From assembly GCA_030066085.1 (NCBI GenBank), contig JASJCI010000032.1:62001-126000 (forward strand): DNA of 64,000 nt. Direction: 5' to 3'. Origin of the DNA: Gammaproteobacteria bacterium (GTDB lineage Bacteria > Pseudomonadota > Gammaproteobacteria > GCA-001735895). The position numbers were made by a program, and so were the translations under genes. This document shows, piece by piece, positions 8,241 to 16,214 of the stretch (positions within the stretch are counted from its first letter, which is position 1; every line of letters begins with the position of its first letter). The notes under the pieces were generated by a model. It made no database searches and was not told where the DNA came from. It saw nothing but the letters and a program-made list of their open reading frames with translations.

Positions 8241-8705
8241 ATGAGCGAAACAGACTTACGCCAGCAAATCAGCGACCTGACCGCCGCCATCGCCGGTCGC
8301 GCGCTCGATGCAAACCTGCAGGACTGGCTCAATGACAATCACGGAACCGGCAGCGAGACTTTCGAGCGCCTGCGCAACAGCTGTCGCCAGGGTGTCGCCG
8401 AGGGCTGGCTGTGTCAGTACGAGGCCGGCGGTATCCGCTACGGCCGCGTGTTCAAACCGGCGGACGACCTGCAGGGTTTCTCGGTCGACGTGGTCGACAT
8501 GAACGAGGTTGTCGGCCCACATCACGCGCACCCCAACGGCGAGATCGATCTCGTCATGCCGAGCGAGGGTGACGCGCGTTTCGATGGTCATGGCGCCGGC
8601 TGGGTCGTGTATCCACCCGGCAGCGCGCACCATCCGACCGTGTCCGGCGGGCGCGCATTAGTCCTGTACCTGCTGCCCGCAGGCAGCATAGAATTCACCC
8701 GCTAA
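8241..8705 (+). CDS. DUF4863 family cupin-like protein of the box locus
   Basis: 154-residue soluble protein. The N-terminal helical part (1-85) precedes a small cupin-like region with GPHHAHPNGEIDLVMP (about 92-107), whose His-x-His-x(4)-Glu spacing could bind a metal, and WVVYPPGSAHHPTVSGG (about 117-133) supplies a further histidine pair. I recognise it as DUF4863, a family repeatedly seen next to benzoyl-CoA epoxidation genes; its biochemical role is unknown to me. It is the first gene of the plus-strand operon, 53 bp ahead of bclA. A role in handling a reactive ring-opening intermediate is possible but only inferred from the neighbourhood. Confidence 0.8.
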   Translation: MSETDLRQQISDLTAAIAGRALDANLQDWLNDNHGTGSETFERLRNSCRQGVAEGWLCQYEAGGIRYGRVFKPADDLQGFSVDVVDMNEVVGPHHAHPNGEIDLVMPSEGDARFDGHGAGWVVYPPGSAHHPTVSGGRALVLYLLPAGSIEFTR

Positions 8706-8758
8706 CAAATACGAATCGGCAGTCGCGTACACCACGCGCGACTGCAGCGGAGGAGACC

Positions 8759-10330
8759 ATGAGCGACGCAAACCCGGCCGCACCGGCCGAGCGTTTCAAC
8801 TACGCCGCGCACCTGTTCGAGCTCAACCGGGGCAGGGCCGACAAGACCGCCTACATCGACGACGACGGCAGCCTGACTTTCGGCCAACTGGACGACAACG
8901 CGCGGCGACTGGCCGCCGGCCTGCTCGCGGCGGGCATCCGCCGCGAGGAACGCGTGCTGCTGCTGATGCACGACAATAACGACTGGCCGGTGGCGTTTCT
9001 CGGTGCGATGTACGCCGGCATCGTGCCGGTGGCGGTCAACACGCTGCTGCCGGCCGACGATTACCGTTACATGCTGAAGCACAGCCGCGCTCGCGCCGCA
9101 CTGGTATCGAATGCACTGATGCCGGTGCTGCGCGAAGCCATGGCTGCCGGTGAGCACGAAGTCGAAACCGTGGTCGTGTCGCACGCAGACGACAGCCTTG
9201 CCGATGGTGAACAGGCTTTCGATGCGTTCCTTGCCGCCAGTGATCCACTGGCCGCCGCGGCGGATACCCATCGCGACGATCCCGGCTTCTGGCTGTACTC
9301 GTCCGGCTCGACCGGCAAGCCCAAGGGCACGGTGCACACGCACGCCAATCCCTACTGGACCAGCGAACTCTACGGGCGCGGCGTGCTCGGCATCGGCGAG
9401 GACGATGTCTGTTTTTCCGCCGCCAAGCTTTTCTTCGCCTACGGGCTTGGCAACGCGCTGACCTTTCCATTGATGGTCGGCGCCACCAGCGTACTGTACG
9501 CGGGCCGGCCGACACCCGACGCGATCTACCAGCGCCTGCTCGCGCACCGGCCGACGCTGTTCTTCGGTGCGCCCACCGGTTACGTCGCGATGCTTGCCAG
9601 TGCCGATATCCCGGCCAACGAACAGCTCGCGCTGCGGCTCGCGGTGTCCGCCGGTGAAGCACTGCCGGCCGATCTTGCACAGCGTTTCAGCCAGCAGTTC
9701 GGGGTCGACGTGATCGACGGTATCGGTTCGACCGAGATGCTGCATATCTACATTTCGAATCGTCCCGGCGAGGTCCGTTTCGGGTCGTCGGGTTACCCGG
9801 TGCCGGGCTACGACATCGAGTTGCGCGGTGACGACGGTCAACCCGTGGCCGATGGCGAAATCGGCGAACTCTACGTGCGTGGCCCGAGTGCGGCGCTGAT
9901 GTACTGGAGCAACCGCGCAAAAAGTCGCGATACCTTCCGCGGCGACTGGACCCGCAGCGGTGACAAGTACGTGCGCAACGACGACGGCAGCTACACCTGC
10001 TCCGGGCGCAGCGACGACATGCTGCGCGTCAGCGGCATGTACGTTTCGCCGTTCGAGGTCGAAGCCACGCTGCTGGAGCATGCGGCGGTGCTGGAATCGG
10101 CGGTCATCGGCAAGACCGATGCCGATGGCCTGGTCAAGACCAAGGCGTTCGTGGTGCTCGCGCAGGGCGGGCAGGCCAGCGCCGAGGAGCTGCAGGCGTT
10201 CGTCAAGCAACGCCTGGCACCGCACAAGTATCCGCGTTTCATCGAGTTCGTCGACGAGTTACCGAAGACCGCAACCGGCAAGATCCAGCGTTTTCGCCTG
10301 CGCGAACGCGAGGCAGCGGCCGGCGAGTGA
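8759..10330 (+). CDS. bclA: Benzoate-CoA ligase
   Basis: 523-residue adenylate-forming enzyme that activates benzoate to benzoyl-CoA with ATP and CoA. Visible motifs are the P-loop YSSGSTGKPKGTVHTH (about 181-196), FFGAPTGYVAML, the adenine-binding GIGSTEMLHIYISN and SGRSDDMLRVSGMYVSPFEV. The catalytic-lysine stretch PKTATGKIQRFRLRE is at the C-terminus. FNYAAHLFELNRGRADKTAY at the start and the TEMLHIYISN segment are characteristic of benzoate-CoA ligases rather than long-chain synthetases. A GGAGGAGACC-like ribosome-binding site precedes the start. It lies in the operon divergent from boxR and overlaps the next gene by 4 bp. Confidence 0.95.
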   Translation: MSDANPAAPAERFNYAAHLFELNRGRADKTAYIDDDGSLTFGQLDDNARRLAAGLLAAGIRREERVLLLMHDNNDWPVAFLGAMYAGIVPVAVNTLLPADDYRYMLKHSRARAALVSNALMPVLREAMAAGEHEVETVVVSHADDSLADGEQAFDAFLAASDPLAAAADTHRDDPGFWLYSSGSTGKPKGTVHTHANPYWTSELYGRGVLGIGEDDVCFSAAKLFFAYGLGNALTFPLMVGATSVLYAGRPTPDAIYQRLLAHRPTLFFGAPTGYVAMLASADIPANEQLALRLAVSAGEALPADLAQRFSQQFGVDVIDGIGSTEMLHIYISNRPGEVRFGSSGYPVPGYDIELRGDDGQPVADGEIGELYVRGPSAALMYWSNRAKSRDTFRGDWTRSGDKYVRNDDGSYTCSGRSDDMLRVSGMYVSPFEVEATLLEHAAVLESAVIGKTDADGLVKTKAFVVLAQGGQASAEELQAFVKQRLAPHKYPRFIEFVDELPKTATGKIQRFRLREREAAAGE

Positions 10331-11151
10331 GCGACGAGGTCGAATTCGTTGCGCTCGAGTTCGACGGGCGCCGCGTCAGTATCGAGTACCAGTGGATCGG
10401 CGACGCCGCGGGTCATGCGCCGCTACTCGTGTTTCTGCACGAGGGTCTCGGATCGCGCGCGATGTGGAAGGATTTTCCCGCGCGCCTGTGCGCGCGCTGC
10501 GGTTTTCGGGGGCTGGTTTACTCGCGCCCCGGCTACGGCCGCTCGACGCCGCGCGCGCCCGACGAGCGCTGGGGCGTCGATTTCATGCACCGCCAGGCCC
10601 ACGCGCTGCTGCCCGCACTGTTCGCCGAACTCGGTGTAGATAGCGGCGTGACGCCGCCGTGGCTGATCGGTCACAGCGACGGCGGCTCGATCGCATTGCT
10701 GTACGCCGCGCGCTACCCGGCCGCGGTTGCCGGGCTGATCGTGCTGTCGCCGCATATCATGGTCGAGGACCTGTCGATCGCGAGTATCGAAAAAGCGCGC
10801 GATGCCTGGCGGGATACCGACCTCGGGCAGCGTCTCGCGCGTTACCACGATAATCCGGACTCGGCGTTTCGCGGCTGGAACGAGATCTGGCTCGATCCCG
10901 CATTCCGCGCGTGGTCGATCGAGGCCGAACTCGAGGCAATCGAGTGTCCCGTGCTCGCGCTGCAGGGGATCGACGACGAGTACGGCACGCTGGCGCAGGT
11001 GCACGGCATCGCCGCGCGCGTACCGACGGCCCGCGTGGTCGAAATCCCCGACTGTGGCCATTCCCCTCAGCGCGACCAGCCCGCGCGGCTGCTGGACGAG
11101 GTTGTCGACTTCGTCGGCGCGAACAGGGCACGGGTGGTCGGAGCCGAATGA
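10327..11151 (+). CDS. Alpha/beta hydrolase of the box locus
   Basis: 274-residue alpha/beta-hydrolase-fold protein. The nucleophile elbow is GHSDGGSIAL (Ser near 117), the oxyanion region is LLVFLHEGLGSRAMW, a late acid lies in LALQGIDDEYGT, and the catalytic His is in IPDCGHSPQRDQP. The GTG start overlaps the bclA stop in GTGA, so the genes are translationally coupled. Homologous hydrolases accompany box genes in other bacteria. A thioesterase or lactonase role protecting against dead-end products (for example trapped CoA or ring-opened lactones) is plausible but unproven. Confidence 0.88.
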   Translation: MSDEVEFVALEFDGRRVSIEYQWIGDAAGHAPLLVFLHEGLGSRAMWKDFPARLCARCGFRGLVYSRPGYGRSTPRAPDERWGVDFMHRQAHALLPALFAELGVDSGVTPPWLIGHSDGGSIALLYAARYPAAVAGLIVLSPHIMVEDLSIASIEKARDAWRDTDLGQRLARYHDNPDSAFRGWNEIWLDPAFRAWSIEAELEAIECPVLALQGIDDEYGTLAQVHGIAARVPTARVVEIPDCGHSPQRDQPARLLDEVVDFVGANRARVVGAE

Positions 11152-11318
11152 CCGATTCAGGCAGTGTTTTCGCCGTGTTTTCAGGTAAGATATGGCGCGT
11201 TGGACGTCGCGGGTGCTGGGCCCGCGCGTAAAAAAAACAGCAATCCCCTGCATACCCGGGAATGACTTTAGAAGTGGCGCAGGCTGTTTGCCGCCACCAA
11301 CCGAAGAGGAGATAAACG

Positions 11319-12506
11319 ATGTTACGAAAAACAATGGTTTCCGCACTGATCGCCGGCGCCGTCGCGACTTCCGGCGTGGCGCAGGCCGACAGCGTCAAGA
11401 TCGGTTTCGTTACGACGCTGACGACGCCGGCCGCGGTTATCGGCGAGGACATGAAGAACTCGGTCGAGCTCGCGCTGGAGCACATCGGCAACAAGATGGG
11501 CCCGCTCGACGTCGAGCTGATTTTCGAGGATGACGGCTTCAAGCCGGATATCGGCAAGACCAAGACCGACAAGCTGGTCAAGCAGGATGACGTCGATTTC
11601 GTCACCGGCTTCATCTGGTCGCACGTGCTGCTGGCCTCGGCCAAGTCGGTGCTCGATGCCGACAAGTTCCTGATCAGCGCCAATGCCGGACCCTCGCAGA
11701 TCGCCGGTAAACGCTGCCACCCGAATTTCTTTTCCTCGTCCTGGCAGAATGACCAGACACCGATGGCGATGGGTGAGCATCTCAACCAGACGGGCGTCAA
11801 GTCGCTCTATGTCATGGCGCCGAACTACGCCGCGGGCAAGGACATGGTGCGCGGGGTCGAGTCGACCTTCAAGGGCAAGGTTCTCGGCAAGGACATGACC
11901 AAGTGGGGCGCCGATGCGCAGCTCGACTTCTCCGCCGAACTGGCCAAGGCCAAGTCATCCGGCGCGGATGCACTGTTCGTGTTTTACCCGGGCAAGGCTG
12001 GCGGGGCGTTCATCAAGCAGTACCAGCAGGCCGGCCTGCAGGGCGTGATGGACCTCTACACCGTGTTCACCGTCGACTCGATTGCGCTGCCCAAGCTCCA
12101 GGCCGGCGGCCTGTCCGGCGTGCTCGGCTCGAAGAACACGCAGCAGTGGTCGCCGGATATCCTCAATGCCGCCAACCAGCGTTTCGTCAGCGAATACCTG
12201 GCGCGCCACGGCAAGTACCCGTCGTTCTACGGTGCACAGTCCTACGACGCGATCATGCTGATCAAGAGCGCGGTGGAGAAGGTCAACGGCGACCTGTCCG
12301 ACAAGGACGCGGTGCGGGCTGCCCTGAAGCAGGCCGACTTCGACTCGGTGCGCGGCAAGTACAGCTACGGCAACAACCACATGCCGATCCAGAACTTCTA
12401 CCTGCGTGAAGTCGTCGAGGACGGTGAGGGTCGCTGGACGACCAAGATCGTGTCCACGGTGCTGACCAACCACCAGGATCCCTACGCCAAAGACTGCAAG
12501 ATGTAA
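11319..12506 (+). CDS. Liv-type ABC transporter periplasmic binding protein
   Basis: 395-residue type I periplasmic binding protein. A Sec signal peptide with cleavage near VAQA/DS (residue 23-24) precedes KIGFVTTLTTPAAVIGEDM. The ligand domain shows DDGFKPDIGKTKTDKLV, SANAGPSQIAGKRCHPNFF and GAQSYDAIMLIKSAVEK. A GAAGAGGAG ribosome-binding site lies just before the ATG. It heads the importer encoded to 16028 and directly follows benzoate-activation genes, so benzoate or a related aromatic acid is the likely ligand rather than leucine. A strong terminator follows immediately, probably giving more binding protein than permease. Confidence 0.92.
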   Translation: MLRKTMVSALIAGAVATSGVAQADSVKIGFVTTLTTPAAVIGEDMKNSVELALEHIGNKMGPLDVELIFEDDGFKPDIGKTKTDKLVKQDDVDFVTGFIWSHVLLASAKSVLDADKFLISANAGPSQIAGKRCHPNFFSSSWQNDQTPMAMGEHLNQTGVKSLYVMAPNYAAGKDMVRGVESTFKGKVLGKDMTKWGADAQLDFSAELAKAKSSGADALFVFYPGKAGGAFIKQYQQAGLQGVMDLYTVFTVDSIALPKLQAGGLSGVLGSKNTQQWSPDILNAANQRFVSEYLARHGKYPSFYGAQSYDAIMLIKSAVEKVNGDLSDKDAVRAALKQADFDSVRGKYSYGNNHMPIQNFYLREVVEDGEGRWTTKIVSTVLTNHQDPYAKDCKM

Positions 12507-12513
12507 GTCGAAC

Positions 12514-12548
12514 GGACGCCCGGCTCCTGCCGGGCGTCCTGTTTTTTT
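12514..12548 (+). terminator. Intrinsic terminator after binding-protein gene
   Basis: A perfect 10-bp stem (GGACGCCCGG 12514-12523 with CCGGGCGTCC 12530-12539), a 6-nt loop and a T-run at 12542-12548 begin 8 nt after the stop. Its position inside the transporter operon suggests partial termination that reduces permease and ATPase expression. Confidence 0.9.
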
Positions 12549-12571
12549 GCCCCGGGAATTCCCGACACCTA

Positions 12572-12658
12572 TCGTCATTGCGAGCGCAGCGAAGCAATCT
12601 CCATGAACCAGGCAGTTTCGAAACGATTGCTGCGTCCCTGCGGGCCTCGCAATGACCG
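12572..12658. repeat. Dispersed inverted repeat, TCATTGCGAG family
   Basis: Left arm TCGTCATTGCGAGCGCAGCG (12572-12591) followed by AAGCAATCT is mirrored by a right arm ending in CTCGCAATGACC (12647-12658), with a GATTGCTGCG block inside. This is a different family from the CCCCGC elements and the only clear copy in the window; it lies between the binding protein and permease genes. Confidence 0.75.
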
Positions 12659-12700
12659 GGGATGGTGTCCTTGCCAACGCAATGACGACAGTTAGTTGAC

Positions 12701-13624
12701 ATGGACTGGAGTCTGCTGATCACGCAATTGCTGAACGGGCTGCAGCTCGGGCTGCTGCTGTTCCTGCTCGCCTCCGGCCTGACGCTGATCTTCGGCATCA
12801 TGGACTTCATCAACCTGTCGCACGGCTCGTTCTACATGATCGGCGCCTATTTCTGCGGCACGGTGGTAGCGATTACCGGTTCGTTTTTTATCGGCGTGGT
12901 GTTCGGCCTGGTCGGCATATTCATCGTCGGTGCCGCGGTCGAGTGGTTCATTGCCCGCCGCCTGTACCGCTCGGACCATCTCGATCACGTGCTCGTGACC
13001 TTCGGCCTGATCCTGATCTTCGACACGCTGGTGCACCTGCTGTGGGGCGCGCAGGGTATGGCGATCCCGCTGCCGGATATGCTCAATGGCCAGATTCGCA
13101 TCGGCGAGCTGGTGCTGCCGACCTACCGCATGCTGATCATCGGCTGCGGTCTCGGCGTGGCCGCGCTGCTGTACGTGCTGGTAGTTCGCACCCGGCTCGG
13201 CATGCTGATCCGCGCCGGTGCGTCCAACCGCACCATGGTCGAGGCGCTCGGCATCAACATCAACCGCCTGTTCCTGGTCGTGTTCGCGCTCGGCGCCGCC
13301 ATGGCCGGTTTTGCCGGCATGCTGATCGCGCCGATTACCGAGGCCAGCATCGGCATGGGCAATGACATCATTATCGTCGCCTTCGTCGTTGTCATCGTCG
13401 GCGGCATCGGCTCGGTCAAGGGCGCGTTCTACGCCGCGCTGATCCTCGGCATGATGGATACGCTGAGCCGCTCCTACCTCGACGTGGTGCTCGGCTGGTT
13501 CATGCCGGTGACCTACGCCGAAACCGCCGCGCCGGCGCTGTCGGCAATGCTGATCTACATCCTGATGGCGGCGGTGCTCGCGTTTCGGCCGCAGGGGCTG
13601 TTTCCGCCCGCGGGTGCAAAATGA
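12701..13624 (+). CDS. Liv-type ABC transporter permease (LivH-like)
   Basis: 307-residue inner-membrane permease of the LivH family with about eight hydrophobic segments. It includes LLNGLQLGLLLFLLASGLTL (10-29), the conserved GIMDFINLSHGSFYMIGAY block, GASNRTMVEALGININRLFL (the cytoplasmic EAA-like loop) and VVIVGGIGSVKGAFYAALIL. The ATG overlaps nothing upstream, while the stop overlaps the next permease start (ATGA). It forms the importer channel with the LivM-like protein; substrate probably an aromatic acid given the box neighbours. Confidence 0.93.
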   Translation: MDWSLLITQLLNGLQLGLLLFLLASGLTLIFGIMDFINLSHGSFYMIGAYFCGTVVAITGSFFIGVVFGLVGIFIVGAAVEWFIARRLYRSDHLDHVLVTFGLILIFDTLVHLLWGAQGMAIPLPDMLNGQIRIGELVLPTYRMLIIGCGLGVAALLYVLVVRTRLGMLIRAGASNRTMVEALGININRLFLVVFALGAAMAGFAGMLIAPITEASIGMGNDIIIVAFVVVIVGGIGSVKGAFYAALILGMMDTLSRSYLDVVLGWFMPVTYAETAAPALSAMLIYILMAAVLAFRPQGLFPPAGAK

Positions 13625-14589
13625 AGGCCTGGCTGCCGCAAACCTGGTCCGGCCGGATCTACGCCTTGCTGCTGTTGTCGCTCGCGCTGGCGCCGTTTGT
13701 GCTCGACTGGATGAAACAGCCGTTTTACCTCGACCTGTTGACCCGTGCGCTGATTTTCGCCATTGCGGTGATCAGCCTGAACCTGATCCTGGGCTACGGC
13801 GGTATGGTCAGTCTCGGGCACGCGGCCTATATCGGCATCGGCGCTTACTGCGTGGGAATTCCGTCCTACTACGACTATTACAACGGCTGGCTGCACCTGG
13901 CTTTGGCGCTGGGTGTCGGCGGCGGGTTCGCGCTGATCACCGGCGCGATCAGCCTGCGCACGAAGGGCGTGTATTTCATCATGATCACGATGGCCTTCAG
14001 CCAGATGGCGTTTTTCCTGTTCGTCAGCATGGAGGAATACGGCGCCGATGACGGGCTCGTCATTTACTCCCGCAGCGAGTTCCCGCAGTGGATCAGCCTC
14101 GACAGTGCTTTCGGCCTGTATTACTGGATATTCGCCGTTTTGCTGCTGGCGCTGTTTTTCATTCACCGGCTGGTGCACGCGCATTTCGGTCGCGTGATCG
14201 TCGGCTCGAAATTCAACGAAGAGCGTATGATGGCGCTCGGCTTCAATACCTATCGCTACCGGCTCGCCTGTTACGTGCTGTCGGCGATGCTGTGCAGCGT
14301 GGCCGGCATGCTGCTCGGCAACTTCGCCGGTTTTATCAGCCCGGACATGATGAGCTGGGCGCGTTCCGGTGAACTGATTTTCATGGTCATCATCGGTGGT
14401 GTCGGCACGCTGTTCGGGCCGTTGATCGGCACCATGGTGTTCGTATTGCTGGAAGAGATCCTGTCGGCGATCACGGTTTACTGGCACCTGATATTCGGCA
14501 TTATGCTGGTGGCGCTGGTGCTGTACGGCAAGGGCGGTATTCACGGCTGGCTCAGCCTGCTCGACCGGGGGGGAGGTGGACGTGGCTGA
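13621..14589 (+). CDS. Liv-type ABC transporter permease (LivM-like)
   Basis: 322-residue LivM-family permease. Conserved landmarks are AVISLNLILGYGGMVSLGHA (55-74), IGAYCVGIPSYY, SLRTKGVYFIMITMAFSQMA, VIVGSKFNEERMMALGFNTY (the cytoplasmic loop) and FMVIIGGVGTLFGPLIGTMV. The start overlaps the LivH-like stop by 4 bp and the end overlaps the ATPase gene by 8 bp, so stoichiometric coupled translation is expected. Confidence 0.93.
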   Translation: MKAWLPQTWSGRIYALLLLSLALAPFVLDWMKQPFYLDLLTRALIFAIAVISLNLILGYGGMVSLGHAAYIGIGAYCVGIPSYYDYYNGWLHLALALGVGGGFALITGAISLRTKGVYFIMITMAFSQMAFFLFVSMEEYGADDGLVIYSRSEFPQWISLDSAFGLYYWIFAVLLLALFFIHRLVHAHFGRVIVGSKFNEERMMALGFNTYRYRLACYVLSAMLCSVAGMLLGNFAGFISPDMMSWARSGELIFMVIIGGVGTLFGPLIGTMVFVLLEEILSAITVYWHLIFGIMLVALVLYGKGGIHGWLSLLDRGGGGRG

Positions 14590-15334
14590 ACCGCTGCTGA
14601 CGGTTAACTCGTTGTACAAGCACTTCGGCGGAATCGTTGCCACCGACAACGTCAACCTCGCGGTCGAGCAGGGCGGCATCCATGCAGTCATTGGCCCCAA
14701 CGGTGCCGGCAAGACCACGCTGATCGCGCAACTGTCGGGACAGCTGCGTCCCGACAGCGGCGAAATCGAGTTCGCCGGCCACAGCATCGTCGACTACAGC
14801 GTCGCGCGGCGCGCGCGCGAGGGACTGGCGCGCTCGTTCCAGATCACCAGCGTGGTCATGCCGCTGACGCTGCTGGAAAATGTCATGCTGGCGGTGCAGG
14901 GCACCGGTGGACATTCGTTTCGATTCTGGGCGCCGGTGAAAAACGACCGCGCGATGCGTGACGCGGCGCTCGCCAGTCTTGCCGAGGTCGGTCTCGACGA
15001 TCGCGCCGAGCGCATCGCCGGGCAGGTATCGCATGGTGAACAGCGCCAGCTCGAGGTGGCGATGGCGCTGGCGATGAAGCCGCGCATGCTGCTGCTCGAC
15101 GAGCCCATGGCCGGCATGGGCAAGGAAGAAACCGCGCGCATGATCGAGATCCTCGGCGGCCTGCGCGGCGACAAGACCATCCTGCTGGTCGAGCACGACA
15201 TGGACGCGGTCTTCAGCCTCGCCGATCAACTGTCGGTCATGGTTGATGGCCACGTGATCGCAACCGATACGGTGGCGGCGATACGCGATAACGACGCGGT
15301 ACAAAAGGCGTACCTCGGGGACAGCCATGCTTGA
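14582..15334 (+). CDS. Liv-type ABC transporter ATPase (LivG-like)
   Basis: 250-residue nucleotide-binding subunit. Walker A is GPNGAGKTTLIAQLSG, the signature is VSHGEQRQLEVAMAL, and Walker B is MLLLDEPMAGMG. The C-terminal EHDMDAVFSLADQLSVM switch region is typical of LivG. GTG at 14582 is preferred over GTG at 14576 because GGGAGG at 14571-14576 is then correctly spaced. It overlaps the permease gene by 8 bp and the second ATPase gene by 8 bp. Confidence 0.93.
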   Translation: MAEPLLTVNSLYKHFGGIVATDNVNLAVEQGGIHAVIGPNGAGKTTLIAQLSGQLRPDSGEIEFAGHSIVDYSVARRAREGLARSFQITSVVMPLTLLENVMLAVQGTGGHSFRFWAPVKNDRAMRDAALASLAEVGLDDRAERIAGQVSHGEQRQLEVAMALAMKPRMLLLDEPMAGMGKEETARMIEILGGLRGDKTILLVEHDMDAVFSLADQLSVMVDGHVIATDTVAAIRDNDAVQKAYLGDSHA

Positions 15335-16028
15335 GCTGCGCGGCGTCGAAACCTTCTACGGTACGATCCAGGCGCTGTTCGGCATGACGCTGGAGTGCGC
15401 CGAGGGCGAGGTGACCACGCTGATCGGCCGCAACGGCATGGGCAAGACCACGACCGTGGGTTCGATTCTCGGCACGGTGCCGAGCCGTGCCGGCGAAATC
15501 CGTTTCGGCGGCGAGACTGTCAGCGGACTGCCGGCCTACGAGGTCGCGCAGCGCGGCATCGGCCTGGTGCCGGAAGGGCGGCAGGTATTCCCGAACCTGA
15601 GCGTACGCGAAAACCTGGTTGCGACCGCGGCCAACTACAGTGACAGCGACGACCCGTGGACGCTGGAGCGGGTGCTGGATTTTTTTCCGCGGCTCGGTGA
15701 GCGGCTCGACAACCAGGGCTCGCAGCTATCCGGCGGCGAGCAGCAGATGCTTGCGATCGGGCGCGCGCTGATGCTCAACCCGCGCCTGCTGATACTCGAC
15801 GAAGCCACCGAGGGTCTCGCGCCGCTGATTCGCCAGGAAATCTGGCGCCGGCTCGAGCAGCTCAAGTCCGGCGGGCTGACTATCCTGTTGATCGACAAGA
15901 ATATCGACGAGTTTGCGCACATCGCGGACCGACACTACATCGTCGAAAAAGGCCAGGTCGTCTGGCACGGCGAGTCGGAATCCCTGCTCGGCGACAGCAG
16001 CCTCAAGTCGCGTTACCTCGGCATTTAG
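15327..16028 (+). CDS. Liv-type ABC transporter ATPase (LivF-like)
   Basis: 233-residue second ATPase of the importer. Walker A is GRNGMGKTTTVGSILG, the signature is LSGGEQQMLAIGRAL, and Walker B is RLLILDEATEGLAP. VPEGRQVFPNLSVRENL and the C-terminal HYIVEKGQVVWHG are typical of LivF. It completes a five-gene importer (binding protein, two permeases, two ATPases) and is the last gene of the plus-strand benzoate operon. Confidence 0.93.
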   Translation: MLELRGVETFYGTIQALFGMTLECAEGEVTTLIGRNGMGKTTTVGSILGTVPSRAGEIRFGGETVSGLPAYEVAQRGIGLVPEGRQVFPNLSVRENLVATAANYSDSDDPWTLERVLDFFPRLGERLDNQGSQLSGGEQQMLAIGRALMLNPRLLILDEATEGLAPLIRQEIWRRLEQLKSGGLTILLIDKNIDEFAHIADRHYIVEKGQVVWHGESESLLGDSSLKSRYLGI

Positions 16029-16089
16029 CTTCGGGGCGTCATCCCGTGCCCGGGTTTTGCTGACACGCAGGTCTCTGCACCACCTGCGC

Positions 16090-16153
16090 TTCACAAGATC
16101 TCGACATCTTTCACAATATCTTCACATCTGCTTGACGGTTTCTCCACACGGGC
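16090..16153 (+). promoter_or_regulatory. 11-bp direct-repeat array upstream of fasciclin lipoprotein gene
   Basis: TTCACA or close variants begin at 16090, 16110, 16121, 16132 (TTGACG) and 16143 (TCCACA); the last four are spaced exactly 11 bp. Helix-phased 11-bp repeats are a common layout for OmpR/PhoB-type response-regulator sites. The TTGACG unit could double as a -35 element, but no well-spaced -10 was found, so the promoter itself is uncertain. Confidence 0.4.
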
Positions 16154-16214
16154 AGCCTTACTATGCGCGCTCCGATTACAGGTCCCGAATCTTTCAAATC
16201 TTACGGAGAATCCA

